Positions 23,266 through 37,469 of a stretch of 64,000 nucleotides of DNA are shown in pieces. Position numbers and translations under genes: made by a program. The stretch lies in the NCBI GenBank assembly GCA_918026815.1, contig CAKJVC010000139.1, positions 434,001 through 498,000 on the forward strand, written 5' to 3'. Numbering within the stretch: position 1 is the first letter of the stretch; every line of letters begins with the position of its first letter. Under the pieces are notes generated by a model, which saw only the letters and a list, made by a program, of their open reading frames with translations, made no database searches and had not been told where the DNA came from. This DNA comes from Chalara sp. BL73. Lineage: Eukaryota; Ascomycota; Leotiomycetes; Helotiales.

Positions 23266-25309
23266 ATGGGATCACTATCCATATTCAAATGCATCGAATT
23301 GCCAAATGGATCACGCTTGATTGTAGGCAAACCACACAACTCTGCTGCGTGCATTAAGTAATTCTAAACCGTACTCACAGAACGAGGATGTCCGGCCTGT
23401 CGGGACGGAGAGACGCACTTGGACATTCCGTACCTATCACAACTTTTGTATGCTACGACTTCGATGGCTCTGCAGGTGCAAAGCTGATGAGTCTGTATAG
23501 GGCTGTTGATCAACTGTTGCATCCCAACTTATTTAACGGGGAGTGCTCTTATTCCGCTGGGTCTGACTTGGTGGCAGGCCATCATAGGTGTGAATCCGTA
23601 CGCTTTAATTCCTCTTCCTCGGCTGACCCTATAGCCATCGTCATCGGAAACATCATTGCAACCATAGCCCTTATCCTCAGCTCCCTTCCTGGAGCCTATT
23701 ACCATAGTATGTTCCGATTCAGCATCTGAAGAGGCTGATATTGACTCCTTTGTAGTCGGCTTCCCAGTTTTCAGTCGAGCTGTTTGGGGTATTTGGGGTT
23801 CTCAGTTTGTCATTTGGAACCGCATTTTTCTTGCATTTGGTAAGTGCTATTTTCCGCTTTTGTCTATCTCTAACGACTAACTTGTCGAAAGTCTGGTGAG
23901 CAATTCCACTTCGAATTTACGGCCGAGTCACCTCTCACGTTCTGTACTAGGTACGGTTTTCAGTCGTGGGTCGGAGGGCAATGCACCTATCTGATCCTGC
24001 TCTCGTGGGATCCCGAATTTGAGAAACACATTACGAACAAGATCCCCGCCGAGACAGGCATGACATCGAGCCAGTTTATTGCCTACGTCATATTCTGCGT
24101 CGTTAGCCTTCCATTTCTTCGTATTCGACCTCACCGCACCCAGACGTTCTTCTACTTCGCCAGCTCAGTAACTCTTGTGTTCTTCCTGGTCCTACTAATC
24201 TGGGCTCTAGCTACTATGGGATCCGATGGCTTTGGAGACACTCTTAAATATGGCATCTCAACTCCCCTGACTGGGGGCCGTTACAGTACTGTGTGGCTTA
24301 TGATTTCTGGCATCATGTCAACCATCGGTTCCATTGCAGCCGGTATCCTTAACCAAAACGATTATGCTCGTCTTGCTCGACGCCCAGGCGATGCCATCTG
24401 GGGACAGGTCTTTGCGTTTCCCTTATATAGCATTATTGCTTCTGTGATCGGCATCCTAGTCACGGCCGCTACCCAGAACCGAATGGGTGAGCCAGTATGG
24501 AACCCTCCATCATTGTTCGCTGGCCTTCTTGCAAAGGATGACAGCGCTGGCACCCGAGCTGCTGTCTTTTTTGCCGGACTTGCGCTAGCAATTTCACAGC
24601 TGGGCAGCAATATTGCCGGCAATGCATTCTCGGGCGGCATAGATTTGGCCTCAGTCTTCCCTAAGTATATTAACATTCGCCGAGGAGCTTACATCATTGC
24701 CATTCTGAGCCCAGTTGTCAATCCTTGGCGTCTTGTCAATACAGCAACCATTTTCCTAACTGTGCTTTCCGGATATGGAGTTTTCCTTGCGCCTATGACA
24801 GGGCTGATGACAGCCCACTACATCTTCGTGGCCAAGATGAAAGTGAACGTGGATGATCTCTACGCTGGGGATCGGACTAGCATCTACTGGTACACAAAGG
24901 GTATTAATTGGCGGGCTCCATTAGCAGTAAGGGGACGAGATCCGCGTAAACGAACATTTACTTACTATGGAAGTAGTGGACTATTGGTGTCGCACCCTTA
25001 CTGCCTGGCTTTGTCGTCGCTGTAAACCCAGCGGTTGTTGTCCCCGATAATGTGATTAAGCTTTACTACATGAACTACCTCTATGGTTTCTTGTCAAGCG
25101 GGTTCGCGTACGCTCTTCTTCATTACGTAGTTCCTGATGATAGCTTTGACGCTTTCGTGCAAAACAGTTCTACGGCCAAGGAAGTGCAGCAGCTGTGTGA
25201 TAACCACTGGGATATAACTTACATTGAGGCTCTAGAGGTTGATGATAACCGTTTCAAAGAAAATAGCAATAAGGCGGGGCCATCAGCTGCCTCTGCGGCC
25301 TGTATTTGA
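23266..25309 (+). CDS. NCS1 family nucleobase/hydantoin-type permease
   Basis: A 559-residue plasma-membrane symporter of the NCS1 family (Transp_cyt_pur; uracil, allantoin, purine-cytosine and hydantoin carriers). Eight exons: 23266-23322, 23381-23447, 23501-23587, 23635-23706, 23756-23839, 23892-23895, 23951-24926 and 24977-25309. The joined frame reads SRLINEDVRPVGTERRTW, then HNFWLLINCCIPTYLTGSAL, GLTWWQAIIAIVIGNII, GFPVFSRAVWGIWGSQF, WYGFQSWVGGQC and NQNDYARLARRPGDAIWGQ, all in the order expected for this family with about 12 membrane helices. Exon 6 is only 4 bases (TCTG) and is required to keep the WYG motif and the frame. The C-tail (about 70 residues) is hydrophilic. Divergent pairing with the hydantoinase gene argues that the two act on the same compound. 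The exact substrate cannot be read from sequence. Confidence 0.92.
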
Positions 25310-25499
25310 CTACCCAATGCGATTTCATGGGAGTTTCATTAATGTTGCGTACAAAATAATTTACCTTGCTGCGGCGTATTCCACATCTGGTCAACATAGT
25401 GGAGATAGCTTTTGTCCCTGAATAACCTGTATTCGAATTCAAATTTACATTATGTTAATTGCCCTCAACACCAATATGCCCAACCAAATACGCTTGACA

Positions 25500-25820
25500 C
25501 TCTGCTCTTTGGGGCAACCGATATCGCCACACATCTCGCACCACTAAAAGCTCTGTAAATCTATCATTGAGAAACAAGGCCAACGCATTAGCAGCCATAT
25601 ACTGACAGACCAACTGCTTACGTTCCCATTCTCTTCATCAAGCGCTTTTCCTCCACCCATCTGAGAATATACATGGTCCACAAGATTAATCATATATTCA
25701 GCATTTTCATCCTCAAGCTGGAATACGCACGTTTCATGAAGCTTGAATAAAGCTAGAGCTTTCAATAAATACATTACTAGAAAGTCGGCCAAGAGATATA
25801 ATAGGGCTTAGCCGATAAAT
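25500..25820 (-). pseudogene. BTB/POZ domain protein remnant
   Basis: Read leftwards, the segment has YLLADFLVMYLLKALALFKL and HETCVFQLEDENAEYMINLV, then VDHVYSQMGGGKALDEENG, followed after a frame change by LVCQYMAANALALFLNDRFT and ELL. This is the back half of a fungal BTB/POZ domain and its BACK-like helices (usual order: adaptor helix, Lys-Leu-His, Tyr-Ser, Gly-rich turn, LVCQYMA). The first half of the BTB fold is missing and the frame breaks near the Gly-rich turn, so it is a fragment. Confidence 0.55.
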
Positions 25821-25824
25821 ACAC

Positions 25825-28060
25825 TTTTCCGTTGATGGGAGCCTCCTCACACATCCTGAATAGTCTGACGCTGGTGTATCATGGCTGAGTTACCGAAAGT
25901 CTCGTAGTTTCATCCAACCACTAAATACTGATGCATCTCCCTAGCCTCACCCCAGCTTCCATTCTATTCGATGTCCTCGGTCGGCAGCTGTTCTTCTTGG
26001 CCTCATGCCACTGTTTTATATTACTGTGAGGTTCAGAAACGATGCGATATAGTCTTGAGAGCTATAGAACAACAGCGATATTCAGTAGGCTAGATACAAT
26101 AGCAATAAGACTAATGCTTAAAGAATCAAAAGGAGAGCAAGAATCCTTAGTAATATAGATGCCTCCTTGGCTAGTAACCGGAGGGCAGTCGCCCCCATTC
26201 TAGTTATGTGATCTCCTATTCCTGGAAATTGCTACTAGTATATGTGAACTGGGCGAAAACCCTCGAAAGCTTTTCGCCCCATCTCGAACTTCTAGGTTAG
26301 ACTCTATCAAATCCTTCATAAAGTTATATTATAGTAGGAAGAGTTGGGCAATTGCTTCCTCGTGGGCGAGAAACCGCGTTGGGTGCTGTCAAATTCTTCG
26401 TCTACAAATAATTAGAAGAGCCGGGAACTAAGGATTCTGTAGCTAGATTATTATCACCATGTAATGACTCTGACAAAGAGAAATGATTCGGTTATATATC
26501 GCTGCTCTGGCAGGGGCATGTGAATGATAAATGATAGATTTTTCGTTTCAGGTCAAGGGGAATCACAAGGCAAGCGTGTTCCTTGCCAAGGGGGCTTATT
26601 CGAGTTGGAAAATATGGGCTCAATGTTGAACCAGACAGCCAGGGTGCTGCAGGGTGGTAGTACTATGTAATATTGACTTGCGATATCACAATATTAACAT
26701 CCAGGAGATTAAGCTCTATAGAAAGAATAACCAGTTCATCCGGCATTAGAGACTCGATTCAGTATAAATATTTGCCCAAGGGGACAGGCTTCAAGCTGTC
26801 GAAAGACATGGCTCCCATATGTAGATTTTGTGGAAATCAGAGAAATTGCACCAGGGAAGATATTGCGCTCCAGCCTTTGGCCAATATACGCCAACAACAC
26901 TTTCAGCTAGCAAAATTATCAAGATAGAAATTCTGGTTTTGGCCGGGAGTACGACCTCCGAGAAAGGGAGGTTGGGCATTCAACGTATCTGGGCATCTAA
27001 TGTACATGGTAAGGATCACTAGCCTCCGCCCTCCGGGGTACCAATCCAGACAAGAATAAGGGCTGCCATGTTACACGCTCTAGGGGCAAATATCCTAGCG
27101 GCCTTGTTGTGCCTTTTCATTTAGCAAAAGTAACTTCAGTTTGAGAGTTTCAGTTGCGAGGTTCTTTACCATGCTCGTATTGGCTCAGTCCATCAATGAA
27201 TGTCGGTAGGTGTTTGAATGACTACATTTCTTGATCGATGCTCAGGTAATTTCTATAACCATTGAAAGGTACCGTTAGCGGGCTATATCTTGATCGCCAC
27301 CGGCTAATAAGTGCGTTTCGCGACTTGGAATTGGCTTCGAATAGGAGTTATCGTTGGAGGGTAGCGTATGCTATTGTACGATTGGAGGGGATGCTTTAGG
27401 ATTATAACTAGACTTCTCAGAAAAGGTTAAGTAATGTTAAGTCTGTCACTAGCTCCAGCATCAAATTCTGTTTTCTGGCTGGCAAATTTCCTATCTACAC
27501 CTTTAAACAAGGTGATATTAAATCTTTTTTCCTTTTCACGGATGTGACATCACTAGTGCCAGCGTCCATGGTGGTAATATTCACTCGCCATTTCTGAGGT
27601 AGGATTAGCCACCACGATACATTCTTCCCAAATAACTCATGATCTCAGGTTCAGCTGAAGTGCCAGCTTTGTAGGTGGTGTCCCGCTTGGAGTATGTGGC
27701 TACAACTGAAGTATCTTTGATTATCATTGTTTAGAAGGAGGCTTAGAATGTGGGTTGGTGTATATCACTGAGGCTTGGTTAGTCTCAGCTATAAGAGTCT
27801 CAAACAATAGTAAGCTCAAACTATCAAGCACATAGACTGTCCCACAATGTCTTCAAGTTTCTCTTTCTCTTCCTAATGCTCGTCTGCCTTACACTGTAAG
27901 CGGTTGTGAAGAACCCGAGATTTTGCATTTCTGGGATGAGGCATTGCGCCTAAGGAAAGAATATATTGGCAGGAATGAAAAAGCGCCAATGAAAGACCGT
28001 GACCATACTGCTTCGGCAAATGCCGAATCACGTAGAGGCTTTTTTACTGGCGTTACACAT
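25825..28060. other. AT-rich, gene-poor stretch
   Basis: About 2.2 kb with no supported gene. A 9-bp hairpin (GGGCGAAAA at 26251 and TTTTCGCCC at 26271) lies in it. The open frame at 26673-26927 has no recognisable domain. Confidence 0.35.
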
Positions 28061-28064
28061 ACAG

Positions 28065-28985
28065 GGAGCAAAATTCGTAAGAAGCATCCTCTATTCCATA
28101 AAGGCTTGTTAGTCTGAATCACGGTGGGTTGAATTCACCTATTTGATTAGCGATAGTGACCCTGCTACAATTTCAAGGCATTATCTGCCTATCCGGGAAG
28201 AGTGCGGATCTTTTATTCGAGACTATTGCCAGGCTAACAGGACTATGCCTTCGCTTTGGTCGCTTTACAGAAGTGATGAAGTGTCATGGGTTGTTAAGGT
28301 TGATTGATGGCGGACACAGTGTTGGCCATCTACTCCTTGACTTAACAGGGCTGCAACCAGACTTCTATGTGTCGAATTGTTACAAGTGGGCTTACACTGT
28401 CCCCACGAACTCGTCTGAGAGTCTTGTGCCTATACCCGCCCCCAACGTCCCATTTCCTTTTTTGGCATTCGAGTTCGTCGGAAGTGTCGATAGTGCACCC
28501 TTCCTTTATTTACCCGAAGCGTTGCTTTTTCGCTGAGAAGTCTGCGGTGGCGAAGGAGTTATCATGAACCCTCGCTTTGACCTTGCACGCAAGGGGGTCG
28601 TATTGTTGCACAAATATTGGACGCAGAAGTCGTGAGAAACGAGGATTGTAAGTTGATGTAACAGTGCTTCATGGTCAATGTGCCGTTGCGGCTTGGGTGG
28701 TTGATAGGCACGTGGCAAAGGGATGTCCGAATGAAATTTCGTTCATAATCTCAGGCATAATTGCTGCTTTGCCACGATCTTATGTCAAGAGTAACGCACT
28801 TTCTAACCTCCGTCGGCGTGGCCAATCATTCAACGTTTATTGCTCGGATGGTATACCGTTAACGTCTGGTCGGCAAGCCTATCAGCTTAGGTCTATCTCG
28901 AGCTTATCGGCCTTGAATATGGGCGTTCAGCGCCAAAAGGTGTTAACGTTGGCCTATACATCGAGTACGTTGTTTTACAGCTAGA
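28065..28985 (+). pseudogene. class V aminotransferase pseudogene
   Basis: Decayed PLP enzyme of aminotransferase class V (isopenicillin-N-epimerase/cysteine-desulfurase-like). The N-terminal piece SKIRKKHPLFHKGLL followed by LNHGG matches the family start. Then about 150 residues are missing. The centre is well preserved: LIDGGHSVGHLLLDLTGL with the cofactor Asp, and DFYVSNCYKWAY with the PLP-binding Lys. Further on come VDSAPFLYLPEALLFR, a stop, FDLARKG and a weak C-terminal tail with stops to about 28985. The internal deletion and stops show it is not functional. It lies in the decayed-gene belt between the permease and the Zn2Cys6 regulator. Confidence 0.7.
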
Positions 28986-28989
28986 TAAA

Positions 28990-29686
28990 ATGCGCCGAGG
29001 AGGGTGCACGATCCTCTAGCCATGTTCGAATTCCTGTTATTTCGCCAAGTTCAACAATGATCCACTTCTGCCGAGAACGTAATGTTCGTTATCAGCTTGA
29101 ACCACCAGGCGAAATTTGCGGAGGGAAGCATGGAAATTAAGTAATTACGTTACCAAAATGCCATCACAAATGCTTTCTCTTTCTTTTCCTTCCTTTCCCT
29201 TTTTAAGTTAAAGCATATATTTTCTATAAATTAACTTTACCGTATTCTTACAATGACTCGTGTCTTATATTCAAAAAGCAATCGAATTCCGTTTGCTTTC
29301 ACTATTTTAAAGCTATGTTAGAAACTAAAACTACGCTCGATTTAGACCATTAATTTAACGCGATTAAGTTTCCAGCGCTTCGTCAGCCTAACGAAATATT
29401 AGTGAGCTTGCTCGAAATGCGTAATTTATCCTGTATTCGTAATGTAAAGAAACGAAAAGATATTTATAGCAATATTTACATAGGAGCCTAAGTATAAAAC
29501 AGCTAGTTTGTACATTCTTTACCAACGACAAATGTATGTAATTGTGTTATTTTAAAAACCACAAAACGGCCAAGACCAATGTTCGGCCAACTCCCACCTT
29601 GGCCCCTCTCCTTAACCAGGTCCCCCGACATAAACCCCTCAATGCCATCCCCCTTGCCTCCTTCACAACATCGCGTTTGAACCGGG
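28990..29686. other. intergenic, AT-rich
   Basis: Upstream DNA of the Zn2Cys6 regulator gene. AT-rich with T-runs; nothing recognisable. Minus-strand frames at 29503-29941 are shadows of the regulator's first exons. Confidence 0.35.
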
Positions 29687-31842
29687 ATGGATAATAACCA
29701 CACTGGCAAGTCAGACTTGGGACGTCGCCATATCCATGCCCGCAGATACAGCATCCGCAGCAATTTTGGGCGCGCAAGGCAGCCCAGGAGCCGGAGAAAC
29801 CGGCCGTGCGATGTTTGCCGAAAGCGCAAGACGGCATGTGTCATTGCCACGGTCCCTCCATGTTAGAACCAACCGGCGATCTGGCACCCATAACTGACGG
29901 AGACAGGTTTGTTCTGTAAGAGCAGAGGGCTCGTATGCCAATCCTCTACCGGCTCAGACTTGTTAACCCCACGTGCAAGCCCCCAAAGTGCTGCTCCACT
30001 GGGCCCAACGCCAGTTTTGGGTGCCCCGCTATCAGGCTCTGAGAATATCCGTCTGAGATCTGAAATCGTTCATCATGGCCTCGTACACCAATCAGCTCCA
30101 TTTGGGGCTGATCCCGTGGTAGCCTCAGGTGTCAATATACCGCCACAAGATCCCTCTGTAAAGGTTGTGCATGAGCTCGAAGATGTCCCAGGTAAGACAG
30201 CGCATTCTATGGGATTGGCTGCTGAACAAGACCCCTACTTCCTCGATGCGTTTAGATCCGTTCTTGTCAGCGACCGAGAAGGAATCGACGCCAGGTTTAT
30301 TCAGGTATACCAGGGTGGGCCGGTCCCTGACGATTACCCCATTCACTTCTTACTCCTTACAAATGAGTTTCCTCAATACGAGGACCAGGCCAAACGAGCC
30401 GCAGCCGAAGCCATCGAGACCATTGTGTCGCCATATGGTCCGGCCCTTGTCAACTTGTACTTCAGACACGTTCATTCAGCACTCCCTGTCATATCCAAAG
30501 GTCGCTTCCTCCAACAATATTCTACAGCCAAAGAGGATATCCCCGCATCACTACGCGGTGCTGTCTATGCGTTGGCTTGCGTCTTCTGGCAACGAGACGC
30601 ATCACTTGTGGATCCATGTCCATTTCAACAGCATGAGCTCATCACCCATGCCCAAGAATCGCTTAGGCGAGAGCTCGAGGCGCCGAATCTCTGCAAATTG
30701 CAAGCCTGCATACTCCTCATGCACACGGTGCCTCCGGAAATGGATAGCGTGGAGACACCGCACACTTGGATCATGGCGGCGCAGACTACGGCATGCGCCC
30801 AAATGGTTGGCCTCCACCAAGACCCTACGAAATGGAATATTGCTACATGGGAAAAGAAATTGCGAAAGAAGCTTTGGTGGGCTTCCTACTTGACTGATTG
30901 CTGGTCAGCAGTTTGCCACGGAAATCCTCCTCATATTGGTCATGACTCATTTAATACTCCGCCTCTGAGCCTGGACGACCTTCGGTCTGATGAGGACATC
31001 CCTGAAGACCTTCACTATTTGCTGGATTCGAGAGACACGTCTTTTCGTGCTTCTGATGGTGCTCGTTTCCTTGAGATGGTCAATGTCTCTCAGGACTTGC
31101 GCGTGATCTTGGATTGTAGCTGGTCTGTTGAGCCTTTTCTTTACATGGCATCTCTAACGACCACCCAGCCATGTTAAAGCAACTGCACAGACCCGAACTC
31201 GGCTTGTGGCAGTACGTGAAAAGCTGACGGAATGGCCAAGTCTCATCCCAGCTTGCTTGACGATTGGGCTTGATAAGCATAATAGTGTGTATCTTTTTAG
31301 TCCTTACCAGATGATTACTCACGTAGAAAAGGCCCTCTCCATTTGTCGTTCTATGCCACTCAAGCACTTCTGTTTCGTGGACTGATGTATCCAGCTACAA
31401 TAGCGGCAAAGACCACATTCGGCTCAAACCTTCGGCGATGGCTATCTACTGCGTTGGCAGAATTTCAGCCCTTTACAACATTCATGGACTACATCACAGA
31501 AGAGGAGTTTGCAAACTTCTGGGGTCGCCGTAATTCACTCGTTCAAGACTCGTGACAGGTGACTGACCAAACGTAGATGCTCGGTGTCAATTTATTATTT
31601 GCGGCAACTTCCTCATCTATCTATTTCTTCTCGCGACTGACCCGTGTGATGTCGAAGCGGCATATCGACTACTAGAGAAGCTTCAACAATCGTGCCAGCG
31701 ACTTGCAAACACAAATGACCCAGCTGCAAGGCTGCTTCTACGGCCAATCACGTTAAGAATTGACTCGTTTTTCACACAAGCGGCCGAGCTCATTAAAAAT
31801 GGTCGCAGTGCAGTTGCCGAGTCACCGGGTATCAGCTTGTAA
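29687..31842 (+). CDS. Zn2Cys6 transcription factor, DAL81/TamA-like
   Basis: A 656-residue nuclear regulator. Five exons: 29687-29861, 29907-31122, 31169-31284, 31332-31529 and 31577-31842; introns 45-47 bp. The zinc cluster is C41-x2-C44-x6-C51-x7-C59-x2-C62-x6-C69, with C59 split by the first intron; it reads RPCDVCRKRKTACV and CLFCKSRGLVC. A fungal-specific regulator domain follows: LYFRHVHSALPVISKGRFL, VYALACVFW, KLRKKLWWASYLTDCW, and after the introns LHLSFYATQALLFRG and CGNFLIYLFLLATDPCDVEA. The zinc cluster with RPCD...RKTACVI and the LYFR-HVHSALPV start of the middle domain resemble the DAL81/TamA class, co-activators of nitrogen-source catabolism. That subclass call is from pattern memory only. 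Donor choice for intron 2 (31123) is the least certain junction. It lies 4.4 kb from the permease gene, with pseudogenes between. Confidence 0.88.
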
Positions 31843-32540
31843 AGGCGGTCCATATAGCAAAACGTAAGTTATCTTTCACGATAGATTGAGAGGACTGCGC
31901 GCGACTGTACACTAACTCTAACTTAAGCGGCCAATTATTCCACATGGTATCCTTCCTGAATACCACTTTGGCAGTGGCCTCCGGTCACCGACACTTTCTG
32001 CGCGGTTATTGGCAGTGAAAGCGATAGTATTGCGATGTGTTGGCATATGGCGCCTTCGTGCTTATACCATTGGTTTTGCAATACTACGCTAGTATTAGTA
32101 TGAGATTTCTATAGAAGTTGTAGTATCGATACTAAATTTTCAACATCTTTATATCTATATCTCTCTCTTTATACATATTTACTATGCATATGTAAAATAA
32201 TTTCAAATTGAGCTGATTAGCTGCACTTTAGCTACAGAAAAAAAAATATCGCCTATCAGGTAAATACGTGACCTACCCCAACAGAAACTGTAGATCGAGC
32301 CCTGATAAGACGGTAATTTGACTTGATCTCTTGGGTCAGGTTTATGCCGTTATCTCCAGGCTCCTGTAAACAATATTCACGCAAGCCTTGGCTTTTTATG
32401 GCAATTTTCTCTCGTCCTACTCGTATTGGCTTTATCATCTAGAAACTATAGATTTTTCAATTATGAAGCCGGCATTGAGTTATACCCTACACCTCAAAAT
32501 ACAATCTCGAAGCTGTGATAAGTACTTTTTTGCTACCTAG
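31843..32540. other. intergenic, AT-rich
   Basis: No gene seen. Contains ATACTACGCTAGTATTAGTA (32081-32100), which recurs inverted with one mismatch at 42776-42795. Confidence 0.35.
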
Positions 32541-32542
32541 TC

Positions 32543-33536
32543 ATGCTGTTCAAGTCTGGTCGCAAGCCCCTGTGGTTGCCCTCATTTTTGGGCCTTCTTG
32601 GCTTAATACTCTACCTTCACTCACAATATCCTGGGCCAATTGAACAGGACTTGGCCATGGTGAAGCATGAGCGATATTCTTCTTGGCAAGACCGTTGAAC
32701 TGATGAAACCGCACAGGTTACTATAGTCATCTGACCTTCAGGATATTGGGTAAATATGTTGGCGTTGATGAAGGGCTGAGAAGAGAAAGCTATCTACTGT
32801 ACGTAAATCAGTACATAAATTTCTCACCTACCCTCCTTGTGCTGAAGCAGGCCCATTGCCGTACTGGGTTCCCTGTTCCACCATTCCTTCTATAACGCCT
32901 ATCACTATCAACCAATGAGGAATCTCCCCACTTACTAGGGCTCGGCAATTAGACCTAGCCCGTTCTACAAAGACTATTTCACGGCGCGAATCGCGTAAGT
33001 CATTGACTGGGTGCAAATCTATAACCTCGATTCTCATCCCTGAGGGTTGCTCCTTGTGATACAGAAATCGGGGCAGATCAACTCGATCTGACAACAGAGC
33101 GTCGAAACAATGTGCAGTTATCCGTAAAGGACATTGTCGACTCGGAAGCTGCTTTTGAAACCGCTCCCAAAGATATCAATATCTTATCCGATACACTAGC
33201 AAGGAGCTATGATAGTTACTGGGGGCGTACACTATCCGCATTATTCTCGGACTTTATGTTTGGGAAGCAGGCCCAGCGATTTCCCGTTGCGAGGTTCCTC
33301 CTAACCGGAGCAGACTACGATCACTGCACATGCGAGATTGCGTTTAAGAGCTTGAATGCTGGGTATTTAGTCGGCTCTGATCTCACTGATATCCGGATCG
33401 GAAGATATCGGTTCAAGATCTTCAGAATTATGTTCAGTACCTTTGAAAATGTTGTTTTTCTGGATAGTGCTAGTATTCCATTAATCGAAATAGCGGAGTT
33501 TTCTACCAGGAACCATACACCTCAACTGGTATGATC
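32543..33536 (+). pseudogene. MNN2-like mannosyltransferase remnant
   Basis: The ATG at 32543 opens a 52-codon frame with a type II signal anchor (LWLPSFLGLLGLILYLHSQY), the layout of Golgi glycosyltransferases. After about 400 bp of interrupted sequence a second open part (33112-33534) ends with FKIFRIMFSTFENVVFLDSA and SIPLIEIAEF, which fits the S-x-F-E-x-V-L-x-L-D-A-D-x-x-P-L segment of the alpha-mannosyltransferase family (PF11051, GT71). The key second Asp of that segment is replaced (LDSAS instead of LDADN). Stops separate the two parts and the catalytic C-terminal half is missing. Likely a broken copy; the family assignment is tentative. Confidence 0.4.
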
Positions 33537-33539
33537 ACC

Positions 33540-34628
33540 TGGCTAGACCTCTCGGCATCGGCGGCATCTCACCTATTGTATAACATGAAGCAATCGTTGT
33601 CTACTTGCATTATATAGGTTATCCTTTTGATTCATAAAGGATGCTTAACAAGCTTAAGCTAGTGGAAAAGGGGGACGGTCTATGGGCACCGAAGTTACCA
33701 CCCACCCAAAAGACACTTGCGAAGACGAAATAGCACGCACAGGTGTTGGAGGCAAGCACGGAAAAAAATCTCCAGCAAGGAAAATTTTGGCCATCAATAT
33801 GCACAAAACACCAAATTTAGATGTCAATAATGTTGGGGAGCATAATATCATTCGGTCTTGCTAGTTGAAACATTATGGATCATTCGGTGGTACCCTAGGA
33901 CTCAAATTTGAGGTCTATATATTATCCATCAGATAGACTCAACATAGAACTTCCGGAGCTATCAAGGCTTCGACCGTTCAGCCAAGGTTATCTGTATACA
34001 GATCAACTATCAGAGGGATGCCGGGCCCGATAGGCATGGTCACAAACGTTCCGAGAACACAGCGGCCTTCAAGGGGTAAGGAAGACTTTAGACGCTGGAC
34101 TGTGCGGATGGTAACTTGTTCCCCCCAAAAAATAGACTAAACGAGTAAGCTAGCTGATGTTCACAGGTGACTGGACGTCATGCAGAAGTCGAAGAAGAAT
34201 AATAGGAGGACCAAATGGGCATCTCTATATTTTTGCAAGATTCTTCTCAACAGAACTAGCGCCGATGGAGCAGTGTTACTCACTAAACGTCGGTATGTCA
34301 TGTGATAAGTTGATACAGGATACGAGATAGCAGGCGAACAATATGTGGATGTGCTAATTGGAGATGATCAAACCCCTAGCATCTACATAAAGTCGGCGAT
34401 GCTATATTACGCTCCACAAGGAGCATCCTCTATGGCTTATAAGTTCCAGCAAAGGCAGTTGGAGAATACTAATAAATCACGGCTACCAAGCTTGCAGATG
34501 CCTATCATGCCCATATCAAATACGTTACCAAGATTTCATGAACTGATAAATAGTTTACCACCTGCACCTGCCTCGCCTCTTTGTACTGTCAGTCCGCAGA
34601 TATCACAGTACGCTATCATGAAGACCAT
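33540..34628. other. intergenic
   Basis: No supported gene in about 1.1 kb. Open frames at 33682-33864 and 34345-34632 are short and lack recognisable domains. Confidence 0.35.
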
Positions 34629-36669
<2,041 letters not shown>

Positions 36670-37465
36670 TGTAAATGTGTTGTCGGCCACTAGACACTAC
36701 GAAGCTGATGAGGGAAAGTAATTATTGAAAAATATTTGATGGCAATTCCTGACTAACACTTTACCAAACATGCGATCCAGGAAGGTGCACGTGAGCAAGT
36801 CTCCATGAACAAAAGATGAACAATCAAGTAACATCAATGCATTCAACACCCGCGACTTAGGATCAAGAATAAATACAACCAGAGAGCACCAGTCAATCAC
36901 CAACTGGTGAGGATACAAGGATATGTATGCCTATGTCTAGTTGGGTTGAAACTGCCATTACGATCGGAATATATCCACTAGAGCCAAACCCCGCACGCCA
37001 AGCAATCGTCAACCCTTCTTCTGTGGACCAAGAAAAATCCACAGCGGCAGGTGTGTTGAACTACCGTAAACTCTGATGTGCGACAGAAATAGATCACTGC
37101 CATACTAGTATCTCTTCACAAACATTTCTCTATCACTAGGTTATTCTTATTTCTTGGGCAAATGAACAATAAAAAATTATTTGAAATAAATACGATAGTA
37201 TAAAGCTAGCTTTGGGTTTGCGGGCGATATATTCATACTACGTAGTAATGTGCTTTGTGCTGCTAGCCTGACCACCTGATTCAAGCAAACCGAGATTATT
37301 CATTGGCTCAACTTCGGTAGCAGCACTACCTTGGACACAAGCATAGAGTAGTCCTTTTTTTATGGTGAAATGATACAATCCTAGCTTCTATGTACCTAAC
37401 TATCTGTTGTATATTTCATTGGCTCGCGGAGTCGATGGCCGACATCCAGCGCTCTGCATCATATT
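36670..37465. other. intergenic
   Basis: Promoter side of the oxidase gene and AT-rich DNA to the alcohol dehydrogenase pseudogene. No gene seen. Confidence 0.35.
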
Positions 37466-37469
37466 TCCA

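Noticed and set aside
26251..26279. 9-bp hairpin GGGCGAAAA ... TTTTCGCCC
   Set aside because: Single short inverted repeat in AT-rich non-coding DNA, with no gene end or element next to it.
30165..30893. 242-codon plus-strand open frame inside the Zn2Cys6 gene
   Set aside because: Alternate frame of exon 2; no domain, whereas the main frame has family motifs and spliced continuation.
32828..33094. Minus-strand open frame of 88 codons
   Set aside because: Overlaps the mannosyltransferase-like remnant and has no domain of its own.
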